Shown piece after piece: positions 1 to 6,522 of a stretch of 8,055 nt of DNA (its first letter is position 1; every line of letters starts with the position of its first letter). The stretch comes from CAYINJ01 sp964364745. Its GTDB lineage: Bacteria; Patescibacteriota; Patescibacteriia; JACRDY01. The notes below the pieces were generated by a model. It worked only from the letters and a program-made list of their open reading frames with translations. It made no database searches and was not told the DNA's origin. The stretch lies in assembly GCA_964364745.1 (NCBI GenBank), contig CAYINJ010000032.1, positions 1-8,055 on the forward strand, in the 5' to 3' direction. The position numbers were made by a program, and so were the translations under genes.

Positions 1-1972
1 CGGCAGTGTCTTGGGTCAAAGCGTATGGCCGACAACCGGCGTTGTCGGCGGAACAGCCAGCGTAATTGACGCTGCTCTTCAAGACACTGATTTGGTTATT
101 GAAACTATCATTAACAAAGGTTTGACAAGTATCATAATAGTTGGGGCAGGACTGACCGTCAAACCACCAGATATTTTTTTCGCGGTCACAGTGCCCCCAC
201 ATCTGGCAACTACCGTCGGCTCGCTCCAAAATACAATCCTTGCTTTCGGCGCAGTAGTCCTGTCGCACGCCGCCACCTTGATACAATGGTCCGGCCACTT
301 CCGCAGTGCATTTTTGCTGGGGCGCTTTGAGCACCCAGTTCGGATCAACCAAGCCACAATAGATGTTGTCATTAGTATCAATTAAGTAGTTGGCCAGCGG
401 CGTGGTCGCGTTCTCCCAGCCATCGCGGAAGCCATCACAAATGCCATTTTCACCGGATTGATTATAGGCCGTCATCAGCTGTTTGAGCGACACTGGCGGA
501 AAGTTGGCATTTTGACTGTTGACCGCGTCGAGGCGAATCATCTGGGCGGCCAGTTCCCAGCCGGTCGGCACGATCCGGGCTTTGCGCATTTTTTGGATGT
601 TGGCGTAGCCGTATCCTTCGGTGTAGTCCGGCTCCAAGCTGGTGGCCGGCTGGATATATCCGAGTGGTTGATTGGCATCGACTTGCCCCCGCTCGACGGC
701 TTCGGCCAAGGTCAATTGGTTCAGCACGGCGGTGGCGAACTGCGTCGTCATGACACAGTTGTTGATTGACCGCGCCGACGCGTCAGGACAGGCCGACATC
801 TCCGCGATGATGTCGTATTCCCCGCCAATCGCAATTTTGGGATTCAACAGTGAAGCAAAGGTGTCTTGCGCCGTGCGACCGCCATCATATGACCCGCCAT
901 AGCCCGTCCCCGGACCGCCCTTCAAGCTTAGTTCCGTCCCGCACAAGAGTGACCCGACGCCGGTAATCCGTGGTTTGCCACCTTCGCCAGTTGATGTCTT
1001 GACCTCGCGGGGAATATCGCACGGCGTGTACACACCCCACAGTCCCGATAACCAGCGGTTAAGGGTCTCGGAGGCCAAAGTATTGATGAATTGATTGACG
1101 AACGGGTACAGGATCGCCCCTTTAGCAATGGCGTTGTTCCAAACAGCCGCATCGACTATATTCACCTGATTAAACAATCCCTGCTCGATTAGTTTGTTAG
1201 TTGCTTCGATCGGTTGGTTCACAATGCCGGCGGCATTAAGTAAATTTTTCAAGCCCTTCCCAGCATCTAGTTTCAGTGGATCAACGTTGGTTTTCAACAC
1301 CTCTCCACGATACTCATCGAGCTTGGCCATGGCGAGTAACATCGCTCCGGCGTCGCTTTGAGTGGGCTCAAATGAGGCCGACAAGCGCTTCAGCCACTCG
1401 GCCTGGCTTTGTTGAGCCAACGCCCGATAATTGCCTTGAACTTCGCGCCAGTCACATTTTGGCTTCGGAGCTTCGGTACCGACTAAGCCAATTTGGACAA
1501 ATAATCGAAAATTCGGGTCGGGGTTACACAAAAAACTGGCGTCACCAAAAAACGCTTGCGAAAAACTGCCGATGAATTCTCCCGCCGCCGCGCCCATAGC
1601 GTCTTGGCGAATGGTCTCGATGGTTCGCCCCTCGGTCAGTGAGCGGATCCCGTCCGCGCCTTGAGCAACTTTCAGCGCCGTTTCGTGAGCGATGGTCCGA
1701 CTCAACATCTGTAAGCTGCTGATAATGGCTTGGGTCGCAGCTTGGTCTAACGTTCTCCCCCATTCCTCTAGAAAGTCTTTGACAGCATTACGGGTCTGCA
1801 CTCCTTTATCCGCCACTAAGATGCCGGGTGCAACGGTGTAGCTAGACGATAAATCGGTCTGAGGAGTAAATATCGAGGCAGCAGCAGCTGGTGAACGGGG
1901 CCACAAACCACTCGCCACGATACCGGCGACTACGAGCGCGATCAGTAATGGAGCAGGACGACGGGTTATCAC
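1..1972 (-). CDS. Large secreted cysteine-rich protein, CPR-type, C-terminus beyond window
   Basis: An uninterrupted minus-strand frame gives 657 codons and runs off the left edge, so the C-terminus is missing. GTG at 1970-1972 is the first possible start after the in-frame TAA of the upstream gene, 12 nt away. Residues 1-33 form a signal peptide: MITRRPAP, a hydrophobic core at about 9-24, then an alanine-rich likely cleavage site near AAA-S33. Residues 60-310 look mostly helical, with few cysteines (C149, C173). From about 318 the protein is cysteine-rich: C318, 344, 395, 406, 512, 539, 555, 574, 580, 589, 595, 609, 616, 640, 647, suggesting disulfides outside the cell. Recognisable stretches are CGLVDPNWVLKAP (539-551) and NAGCRPY (644-650). 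From memory, and unchecked, these resemble very large secreted proteins common in Patescibacteria, whose function is unknown. It probably shares a transcript with the TSP3 protein and may act with it at the cell surface. No enzymatic motif is visible. Confidence 0.85.
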   Translation of the reverse strand, partial: MITRRPAPLLIALVVAGIVASGLWPRSPAAAASIFTPQTDLSSSYTVAPGILVADKGVQTRNAVKDFLEEWGRTLDQAATQAIISSLQMLSRTIAHETALKVAQGADGIRSLTEGRTIETIRQDAMGAAAGEFIGSFSQAFFGDASFLCNPDPNFRLFVQIGLVGTEAPKPKCDWREVQGNYRALAQQSQAEWLKRLSASFEPTQSDAGAMLLAMAKLDEYRGEVLKTNVDPLKLDAGKGLKNLLNAAGIVNQPIEATNKLIEQGLFNQVNIVDAAVWNNAIAKGAILYPFVNQFINTLASETLNRWLSGLWGVYTPCDIPREVKTSTGEGGKPRITGVGSLLCGTELSLKGGPGTGYGGSYDGGRTAQDTFASLLNPKIAIGGEYDIIAEMSACPDASARSINNCVMTTQFATAVLNQLTLAEAVERGQVDANQPLGYIQPATSLEPDYTEGYGYANIQKMRKARIVPTGWELAAQMIRLDAVNSQNANFPPVSLKQLMTAYNQSGENGICDGFRDGWENATTPLANYLIDTNDNIYCGLVDPNWVLKAPQQKCTAEVAGPLYQGGGVRQDYCAESKDCILERADGSCQMWGHCDREKNIWWFDGQSCPNYYDTCQTFVNDSFNNQISVLKSSVNYAGCSADNAGCRPYALTQDTA

Positions 1973-1984
1973 AAAGTTTTGAAA

Positions 1985-2872
1985 TTAATTGCCCAATTCT
2001 AGAGTTTGGAGGAGAAACTGTCGCAAGGTGGCGTCGTCTTTACCGGTCAACAGCTTGGCATCAATCCCGCTGGTGATCAACGTTTGGCGTACCTGGTCGC
2101 CAGTCATGGCCGTGATTTCTTTGACAAACTCGGCTTTTTGCGCGGCGGTTAAGGGCGTGCCCGGGTCTGGTTCGGGCGTCACGGCATTAGTCGGAGTGGC
2201 CGCTGGTGTCGTCACGGTGGCCGCCGCTGTCTGTTCTTGGAGCGCTTGATAAAATAGGGCGACTACCTGCTCATCGGTCAACTGATTCACTTGGTCAGCG
2301 GGCACACCATTGTCCACCAACAACTGCCGCAGTTCGGTGGTGTCCATCGACAGCAGTGTTTGTTGTAGATCGGCCACACTGACCGTTCCGCTGGTCTGGC
2401 TGGTCTGGAGCCACTCCAGCGCGGCGGCATCGGTCGTGGCCGACGGGGCCGGTCCGTAGTAGTTAAAGTTCTCACAGGTCTGGCCTTCGGGGCAACGCGG
2501 ATCTTTGCCTTTGATAATTTCATCTTTATCACTGATCCCGTCCGAGTCGGTATCAGCCAGATAGATACTGGTCTGATAGACCTGCTGTTCGTCGTAGTCG
2601 GACAGGCCATCGCCATCAGTATCCGTTTGCTTGGATTTCTCCACCGTGTTTTTTTCCGCGTCCAGGTACGAGAAATCGACCTTCAGCGCGTCCGGTGATG
2701 GTCGAAATGGCTGGGTGACATTTCTGCTCATTTGCCAGACCCCCAGCGCCAACACGATCACCCCGATGCCGACCGCGGCCGTGGTCACTCGCCGGTGGTT
2801 ACTGAAGAGTGGCAACGGTGCCGCCGGGGCGGCTTGAGTGGCAGCAAGCTCATCAGTAAAACGGTGGGGCAT
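1985..2872 (-). CDS. Membrane-anchored protein with two thrombospondin type 3 repeats
   Basis: This 295-residue protein has a short N-terminal tail, one transmembrane segment at about 30-47 and a long, probably extracytoplasmic, C-terminal part. Two calcium-binding TSP3-type repeats lie at 84-95 (DTDGDGLSDYDE) and 107-118 (DTDSDGISDKDE), with regularly spaced aspartates. C127 and C133 (CPEGQTC) could form a small disulfide loop. Residues 168-211 and 249-293 are two related helical modules separated by a Thr/Ala/Pro-rich linker (about 212-248). They align without gaps at an offset of 80 residues, sharing Met176/256, Arg-Gln 182-183/262-263 and Gly189/269. The start is ATG at 2872, about 50 nt below a strong promoter; no ribosome-binding site is seen. 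The gene ends 12 nt before the cysteine-rich secreted protein. A calcium-stabilised envelope or adhesion role is an inference; the exact function is unknown. Confidence 0.87.
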   Translation of the reverse strand: MPHRFTDELAATQAAPAAPLPLFSNHRRVTTAAVGIGVIVLALGVWQMSRNVTQPFRPSPDALKVDFSYLDAEKNTVEKSKQTDTDGDGLSDYDEQQVYQTSIYLADTDSDGISDKDEIIKGKDPRCPEGQTCENFNYYGPAPSATTDAAALEWLQTSQTSGTVSVADLQQTLLSMDTTELRQLLVDNGVPADQVNQLTDEQVVALFYQALQEQTAAATVTTPAATPTNAVTPEPDPGTPLTAAQKAEFVKEITAMTGDQVRQTLITSGIDAKLLTGKDDATLRQFLLQTLELGN

Positions 2873-2891
2873 AGGGCGATGAGGAAAAGAA

Positions 2892-2921
2892 TTCTCGCCT
2901 GTATCTAGCCAACGGCGAGAA
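2892..2921 (-). promoter_or_regulatory. Perfect 8-bp stem-loop at the predicted 5' end of the TSP3 mRNA
   Basis: The arms 2892-2899 and 2914-2921 are perfect inverted complements (TTCTCGCC / GGCGAGAA) around a 14-nt loop. The predicted transcription start, about 7 nt below the -10 box, falls at or near base 2922, so the hairpin would form the very 5' end of the transcript. On the minus strand the stem is followed by TTCTTTT, which also makes it a weak intrinsic-terminator or attenuator candidate, or an end for rsmA transcripts. Stabilising a 5' end is equally possible. The pairing is visible; the role is inferred. Confidence 0.5.
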
Positions 2922-2928
2922 CAGCTGT

Positions 2929-2958
2929 ATTATACAAGAAAATAGCCATGACCGTCAA
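2929..2958 (-). promoter_or_regulatory. Near-consensus sigma-70-type promoter for the TSP3/cysteine-rich pair
   Basis: On the minus strand the -35 box is TTGACG (2953-2958, five of six consensus bases) and the -10 box is a perfect TATAAT (2929-2934), with an 18-bp spacer. The -35 box contains the TGA stop codon of rsmA (2955-2957), so the promoter begins inside the end of that gene. Transcription would start near 2922, giving a leader of about 50 nt before the ATG at 2872. It is the best promoter match I found in the window and suggests that the two envelope genes are expressed independently of rsmA. Confidence 0.75.
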
Positions 2959-3803
2959 AGATTTTTGGCTAAAGCAAACCATTCATCCACAGACAGGCCC
3001 TCGGCCCGAATGTGGGGGTCAATCATTAGTTGTTTGAGCAGAGCAATTATGGTCGTTTTCTCTTGGTGGAAGCCGGCGGCCAGGTTATTAACCAGTTGTT
3101 TTCTTGGCGCAGCAAAGCCAATTTTAACCGTTTGCCAAAAATGCGCCTCGGTGACGGCCGCGGCGGCTGATGGCGGCTGATAAGGATGAATATCCCGCAC
3201 CGCGATCACGGCCGAGTCCACCGCCGGCGCGGGATAAAATGACGCGGCCGGCACCAGCCGGATAATTTCCGGCCGGCCGTAAAGCTGGACGGATAGCGCC
3301 AGGATGCTCATGTCACCCGGCCGAGCCACGATTCGCTCGGCCACTTCTTTTTGAATTAAAAATACTAATTGCGTCGGCTGGGGTAGTTGACTTAAGAATT
3401 TTCGAAATAATACGTTGGTGATCAAGTATGGGACGTTGGCCACCACTTGATACTGACCGCCCAGCGCGGTGGCTAGTTCGCTGTTCGAAATATCCAAAAT
3501 ATCGCGCCGCCAGATCGTGACGTTGGGATAGCCGGCGGTCGTCTCGGCCAAAATCTTGGCCATCGCCGCGTCAAGTTCCACGGCTAAGACCTGTTTAACC
3601 AGTGGCGCCAGCGCGGTCGTTAACCCGCCCGGTCCGGGGCCGATTTCCAGCACGGCGTCGGTCGGCACCAAGTTCGCCGCCGTCACGATGTCTTGCAGCA
3701 CCTCTTCGTTAATCAAAAAATGCTGGCCACGGCGTTTGTTGGGTCGGACACCGTGGCGGGCGAGCAGGGCTTTGATGGTTTCTGGTGAAGTCAGGTTGGG
3801 CAT
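2955..3803 (-). CDS. rsmA: 16S rRNA (adenine1518-N6/adenine1519-N6)-dimethyltransferase
   Basis: RsmA (KsgA) uses S-adenosylmethionine to dimethylate two adjacent adenines in the 3'-terminal hairpin of 16S rRNA during late assembly of the small subunit. The 282 residues match the usual family length (E. coli 273). Motifs appear in the expected order: GQHFL (26-30), the SAM-binding EIGPGPGGLT (53-62), the acidic VELD (75-78), the catalytic NVPY (123-126, usually NLPY), QKEVAERI (151-158), FYPAPAVDSAV (189-199) in the substrate-binding region, and APRKQLVNNL (232-241). ATG at 3803 places GQHFL at the normal distance from the N-terminus. No Shine-Dalgarno sequence is present. The gene is cut off from tsaC upstream by a 384-bp nested repeat ending 37 nt before its start. 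Its TGA stop lies inside the -35 box of the next promoter. Confidence 0.96.
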   Translation of the reverse strand: MPNLTSPETIKALLARHGVRPNKRRGQHFLINEEVLQDIVTAANLVPTDAVLEIGPGPGGLTTALAPLVKQVLAVELDAAMAKILAETTAGYPNVTIWRRDILDISNSELATALGGQYQVVANVPYLITNVLFRKFLSQLPQPTQLVFLIQKEVAERIVARPGDMSILALSVQLYGRPEIIRLVPAASFYPAPAVDSAVIAVRDIHPYQPPSAAAAVTEAHFWQTVKIGFAAPRKQLVNNLAAGFHQEKTTIIALLKQLMIDPHIRAEGLSVDEWFALAKNL

Positions 3804-3840
3804 AATATTTTGATCGTCATGGCGGGGCTGCTTTTTTACT

Positions 3841-4224
3841 CGTCATTGCGACCCAGCTGCCGGGCTCTGCGGCTGGGGAAGCAATCCCGGAGGATATCCC
3901 ACGACCGCGCCATTCCTCTACCTACCCGTTTGTCATCCCGAGCGAACCCCGAACCTGAACGAAGTGAAGGGAGGGGGAAGTCGAGGGATCTAGGTGAATA
4001 TCCATGGAGGTTCTGTTTGTTCCCCTACAAAGTATTCCCACGTAGATCCCTCGACTGCAGCCGCCGAAACGGCGGCTTCCGCTCGGGATGACAGGCGGGG
4101 AGTCCAAGCAAAGGCACGGCCAGTGTGTTCGTCCTGGGATTGCCTGCCTGCCGGTTTACCTGCCGAAGGCACGGCAAGGCCGGCCGCGTCGCCCCGCCCA
4201 AAGGCGGGTCTCCTCGCAATGACG
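3841..4224. repeat. Alpha-family inverted-repeat element interrupted by a gamma-family element
   Basis: The ends are inverted copies (CGTCATTGCGA at the left, TCGCAATGACG at the right). Each arm is self-complementary: an outer ATTGC/GCAAT stem encloses a GC-rich inner hairpin, CCCAGC/GCTGGG in the left arm and CCCGCC/GGCGGG in the right. The inner boundaries GCAATCCC and GTCCTGGGATTGCC match those of the intact element at 7662-7784. The core, however, is split by a complete second-family element at 3932-4092. The right end lies 1 bp from the tsaC stop codon and the left end lies 37 bp before rsmA. This explains the whole 422-bp gap between those genes; the short open frames inside it are products of the repeat. 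The structure is clear; mobility is inferred. Confidence 0.85.
3932..4092 (-). repeat. Gamma-family inverted-repeat element, copy A (nested)
   Basis: This 161-bp element begins GTCATCCCGAGCG and ends CGCTCGGGATGAC. Each arm pairs ATCCC with GGGAT. One arm carries a perfect GCCGCCG/CGGCGGC hairpin with a 3-nt loop; the other carries a CCTGAAC-GAA-GTGAAGG hairpin. Because the arms differ, the element has a direction. Read on the minus strand, it aligns along its full length, core included, with 7483-7644 read on the plus strand. It sits inside the core of the alpha element at 3841-4224. No clear target duplication is visible at its edges. Confidence 0.85.
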
Positions 4225-4225
4225 G

Positions 4226-4780
4226 TTATAATTTCACCGCTCCCTGGCGCAACACCAGCACTTTGCCTCGGACTACCTTCACAATCGTTGATGGTTTTGT
4301 CTTCTGCAAGCGACCAGCGTCTAAGATGAGATCCGGCTGATGCCGCCGTCTCGCAAACTCCTTAGTGACGGCTCGAGCGCTATACAGTGCTGGCCGCCCG
4401 GAGATATTAGCTGACGTGGCGATCAATGGCGCGCCAGCCAGTTGGGCCAGTCGTCGCGCGATGCTATTGGCCGGTACCCGCACCGCGGATCGGCTCGACA
4501 CGACAATCGACAGTGCCCCTGGCCAAGCTTGCTTCGCCAGCTTCTTTTGAGCAACATTGAGCGAAAAAAATTGCTCCACTTGTTGGCGACTGGCGGCGAT
4601 TAAGGTGAATTTCTGATCGCGCCGCCCCTTGATCTGCATAATTTTTTTCCTAACTGCTAAGTGATCAAAGCGTCCACCGAGCGCGTAGGCCGTGTCGGTT
4701 GGATAGACCACGGCTCCCCCGGCGCGTAAAATTTTGGCGGCCAAAGTAATTTGCTTGGCTGAAATTTGAACAATGGTCAT
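4226..4780 (-). CDS. tsaC: L-threonylcarbamoyladenylate synthase (YrdC/Sua5 family)
   Basis: TsaC makes threonylcarbamoyl-AMP from threonine, bicarbonate and ATP, the first step of t6A37 modification in ANN-decoding tRNAs. Positions below count from an alternative TTG at 4786; subtract 2 for the ATG start chosen here. Seen in order: PTDTAYALG (29-37, usually PTDTVYGLG), IKGRRDQKF (52-60) in the conserved Lys/Arg nucleotide-binding region, WPG (88-90), VRVP (102-105), ATSANISG (123-130) and STIV (166-169). The 184 residues match single-domain TsaC (E. coli 190); no Sua5 extension is present. ATG at 4780 is preferred to TTG at 4786 because it is a stronger start and still lies 7 nt after the prfB stop codon. 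Co-transcription with prfB is likely. The stop codon lies 1 bp from a repeat element. Confidence 0.94.
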   Translation of the reverse strand: MTIVQISAKQITLAAKILRAGGAVVYPTDTAYALGGRFDHLAVRKKIMQIKGRRDQKFTLIAASRQQVEQFFSLNVAQKKLAKQAWPGALSIVVSSRSAVRVPANSIARRLAQLAGAPLIATSANISGRPALYSARAVTKEFARRRHQPDLILDAGRLQKTKPSTIVKVVRGKVLVLRQGAVKL

Positions 4781-4787
4781 AACCAAC

Positions 4788-5903
4788 TTAGGCCGCTTGG
4801 CCCTGGCGGTAGCGCAAATACGCTTCCATGAACGGCATCAATTCACCGTCTAAGACCGCTTCCGGATCGCTGGTCTCATAGTCACTGCGATGATCTTTGA
4901 CCATTTTATATGGATGCAGGACGTAGGAGCGGATCTGGTTGCCCCAGGCCGCTTCGGTGAATTCGCCCCGCAGAATTTGCCGTTCTTCTTCGCGCTTGGC
5001 TTGTTCATACTGGCGCAGCTTGGACCGCAACACCTGCATGGCCTTAGTTTTGTTTTGCAATTGGCTCCTTTCATTTTGACAAGTCACGGTGATGCCGGTT
5101 GGTAAGTGAACAATCCGCACGGCCGAGTCAGTGGTATTAACACTTTGGCCACCCTTGCCGCCGGAGCGATAAACATCAATCCGTAGATCCCCGGGGCTGA
5201 TCCAGATCGTGTCTTCTGTGGCATCGGCTAATTCCGGAATGACCTCAATCATGGCAAAGGAAGTGTGGCGCATTTTTTCAGCGTCAAACGGCGAGATCCG
5301 CACCAAGCGATGGACGCCGTGTTCGGATTGCAAATAACCATAAGCGTACTCCCCTTCGATTTCTAGAAAGACACTCTTGATGCCGTGCTGCTCGCCACGG
5401 GATTCGTCCAAGATATTAACTCGCCATTTTTGTCTGTCACAAAACCTGGTCAGCATTCGTAACAACATCATCGCCCAGTCCTGGGCATCGACGCCACCGG
5501 CCCCGGCGTGAATGGCCACCACCGCGTTGGCCGCGTCATGCGGACCAGCCAACAATACTTTGAACTCTAACTCTTCTAACCGAGCGCGAAGCCCGGCGTA
5601 TTCCCGCTCGGCTTCGAGTCGCAAACTAACAGTTTGATCATCCTCGTCCAGCGTCACGATTTCAGCTAAGGCCGCTGCGTCAGCGGATAATTTTTCCCAG
5701 GTGGCAATTTCTTTTTGCAAATTAGCCAGGCGCCGTAACACTGCCTGCGCCCGATCGCGGTAATACCAAAAGTCGCTCGTGGCCGATAAGGTCTTCAGCG
5801 ACTGAATCTCGGTTTTTTTCTGTTCAATACTTAATAGGTCGCGCAGTTCATTGACGCGCGTAACTAAGCCCTTCACTTCCTTGACTAATTCGTGCTCTTT
5901 CAC
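4788..5903 (-). CDS. prfB: Peptide chain release factor 2
   Basis: RF2 recognises UAA and UGA in the ribosomal A site and triggers hydrolysis of peptidyl-tRNA. The 371 residues include a helical, coiled-coil-like N-terminal domain (about 1-115), HAGAGGVDAQDWA (132-144), the stop-codon-reading SPF tripeptide (204-206, in VRISPFDAEKMRHTSF), which separates RF2 from RF1 (PxT), and the catalytic GGQ (251-253, in SGGKGGQSVN). The C-terminal IRSYVLHPYKMVKDHRS (324-340) is also typical. GTG at 5903 is the first start after an in-frame TGA; no Shine-Dalgarno sequence is seen. The frame is continuous, without the CTTTGA programmed frameshift near codon 25 that autoregulates many bacterial prfB genes, so control must differ. 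tsaC follows after 7 nt. Confidence 0.97.
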   Translation of the reverse strand: MKEHELVKEVKGLVTRVNELRDLLSIEQKKTEIQSLKTLSATSDFWYYRDRAQAVLRRLANLQKEIATWEKLSADAAALAEIVTLDEDDQTVSLRLEAEREYAGLRARLEELEFKVLLAGPHDAANAVVAIHAGAGGVDAQDWAMMLLRMLTRFCDRQKWRVNILDESRGEQHGIKSVFLEIEGEYAYGYLQSEHGVHRLVRISPFDAEKMRHTSFAMIEVIPELADATEDTIWISPGDLRIDVYRSGGKGGQSVNTTDSAVRIVHLPTGITVTCQNERSQLQNKTKAMQVLRSKLRQYEQAKREEERQILRGEFTEAAWGNQIRSYVLHPYKMVKDHRSDYETSDPEAVLDGELMPFMEAYLRYRQGQAA

Positions 5904-5938
5904 AGGAAAATTACTTAAAATTGCCTGATTTCAGCAGT

Positions 5939-5947
5939 AGTGTAGCA
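5939..5947 (-). promoter_or_regulatory. Possible extended -10 promoter for prfB-tsaC
   Basis: The minus strand reads TGCTACACT, that is TG-N-TACACT, with four of six -10 consensus bases and the TG of an extended -10 element. No convincing -35 box is found at the normal distance. It lies in the 87-bp gap between the alkyltransferase gene and prfB, just below a possible terminator, and would give a leader of about 30 nt. Position and motif support it, but it is weak on sequence alone. Confidence 0.4.
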
Positions 5948-5959
5948 TAAAATCAAACC

Positions 5960-5983
5960 AAAAAGCGACCAGCGGCCGCGCTT
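5960..5983 (-). terminator. Possible intrinsic terminator after the MGMT-type gene
   Basis: On the minus strand AAGC-GC-GGCC, loop GCT, GGTC-GCTT forms an 8-bp stem with a 2-nt bulge and one G-U pair, followed directly by five T residues. It begins 7 nt after the TGA stop of the alkyltransferase gene and would separate the activase-to-alkyltransferase cluster from prfB-tsaC. The stem is short and imperfect, so efficiency is uncertain. Confidence 0.45.
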
Positions 5984-5990
5984 GATGATC

Positions 5991-6281
5991 TCACCCAATC
6001 CGATTTCCCGGCACGATACTTCCCTCTTTGGCCAACAACCGCTGTTTGGCCGCCAGTCCACCGTTGAATCCGCCTAAGCCGTTACTAGCAATCACCCGAT
6101 GACACGGCACCGTCGCGGCGCATTTTTTGTCCAAAAAAGAATGGGGGTTTTTCTTCAAGGCGGTCCCGACCGCCCGAGTCGCGCCGGGGCGGCCTAAGGC
6201 GGCGGCAATCGCGCCATAGGTCGCCACTTTACCGGCCGGGATGAGCCGGACCAAGGTGTAAACCTGCTCGGTAAAGGTCAT
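5991..6281 (-). CDS. Minimal MGMT-type DNA O6-alkylguanine alkyltransferase (single domain)
   Basis: The family removes alkyl groups from O6-alkylguanine (and O4-alkylthymine) by irreversible transfer to an active-site cysteine. The 96 residues contain only the C-terminal DNA-binding and catalytic domain: IPAGKVATYGAIAAALG (14-30), the recognition helix with TRAVGTALKKNP (35-46), then PCHRVIASNGLGGFNGG (59-75) with nucleophile Cys60. The length is that of alkyltransferase-like (ATL) proteins, but ATLs replace the cysteine (for example PWHR), so direct repair remains possible. The link between NP46 and PCHR is about 7 residues longer than I expect and carries an extra Cys54. ATG at 6281 lies 2 nt after the stop of the membrane-protein gene, so the two are probably co-transcribed. 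Whether it repairs DNA or only flags lesions cannot be decided here. Confidence 0.92.
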   Translation of the reverse strand: MTFTEQVYTLVRLIPAGKVATYGAIAAALGRPGATRAVGTALKKNPHSFLDKKCAATVPCHRVIASNGLGGFNGGLAAKQRLLAKEGSIVPGNRIG

Positions 6282-6283
6282 AT

Positions 6284-6511
6284 TTACAGACCAAACAGCG
6301 GCCGGAACGAATCTAATTGGCCGCGGAAATCAGCCAAGAAGGCCGGTAGATAGATAATCGCCAAAATAATCGGGATGGCGATGAGCATGATCCGCAAGAC
6401 ACTCAAGACCTGAATCCACACCAGCGTTTGGTGGATTTTGTGCATTTGCCGCTCGACGGCGGTCAGCCGGTCAGCGGTGTGGTCCAAGACGACGCGAACA
6501 TCTTCTTCCAT
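6284..6511 (-). CDS. Small single-pass membrane protein, function unknown
   Basis: I do not recognise a family. The 75 residues begin MEEDVRVVLDH, continue as a charged amphipathic helix to about residue 30 that could form a short coiled coil, then a hydrophobic segment (about 33-58, with IMLIAIPIILAIIYLPAFLA) and a short tail ending FGL. The same frame stays open upstream to an ATG at 6559, but that start would overlap the end of the activase gene and add a segment with paired cysteines unlike the rest. ATG at 6511 leaves an 11-nt gap and is preferred. It sits between the activase and the alkyltransferase with very short spacing on both sides, which supports it as a real gene in one transcript. 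A membrane-associated helper role is only a guess. Confidence 0.65.
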   Translation of the reverse strand: MEEDVRVVLDHTADRLTAVERQMHKIHQTLVWIQVLSVLRIMLIAIPIILAIIYLPAFLADFRGQLDSFRPLFGL

Positions 6512-6522
6512 ATAGCAGCAGT

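Noticed and set aside
458..902. Open frames on the plus strand opposite the cysteine-rich gene
   Set aside because: They lie antisense to a 657-codon frame with a signal peptide and ordered cysteines, have no recognisable motifs, and are shadows of it.
1970..1987. Read-through joining the TSP3 protein and the cysteine-rich protein, which are in the same frame
   Set aside because: A normal TAA separates them. The downstream gene has its own start and a complete signal peptide, so shared frame is best seen as chance.
3841..4224. The nested repeat as an ordinary intrinsic terminator of tsaC
   Set aside because: The hairpins are strong, but the minus strand has A residues, not a T-tract, after the last stem, and the structure is far longer than a terminator.
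3810..4340. Several short open frames between rsmA and tsaC
   Set aside because: They follow the inverted-repeat arms, overlap each other on both strands and show no protein-like features.
4781..4786. TTG at 4786 as the tsaC start
   Set aside because: It adds only Met-Val, and ATG two codons later is a stronger start with better spacing from the prfB stop.
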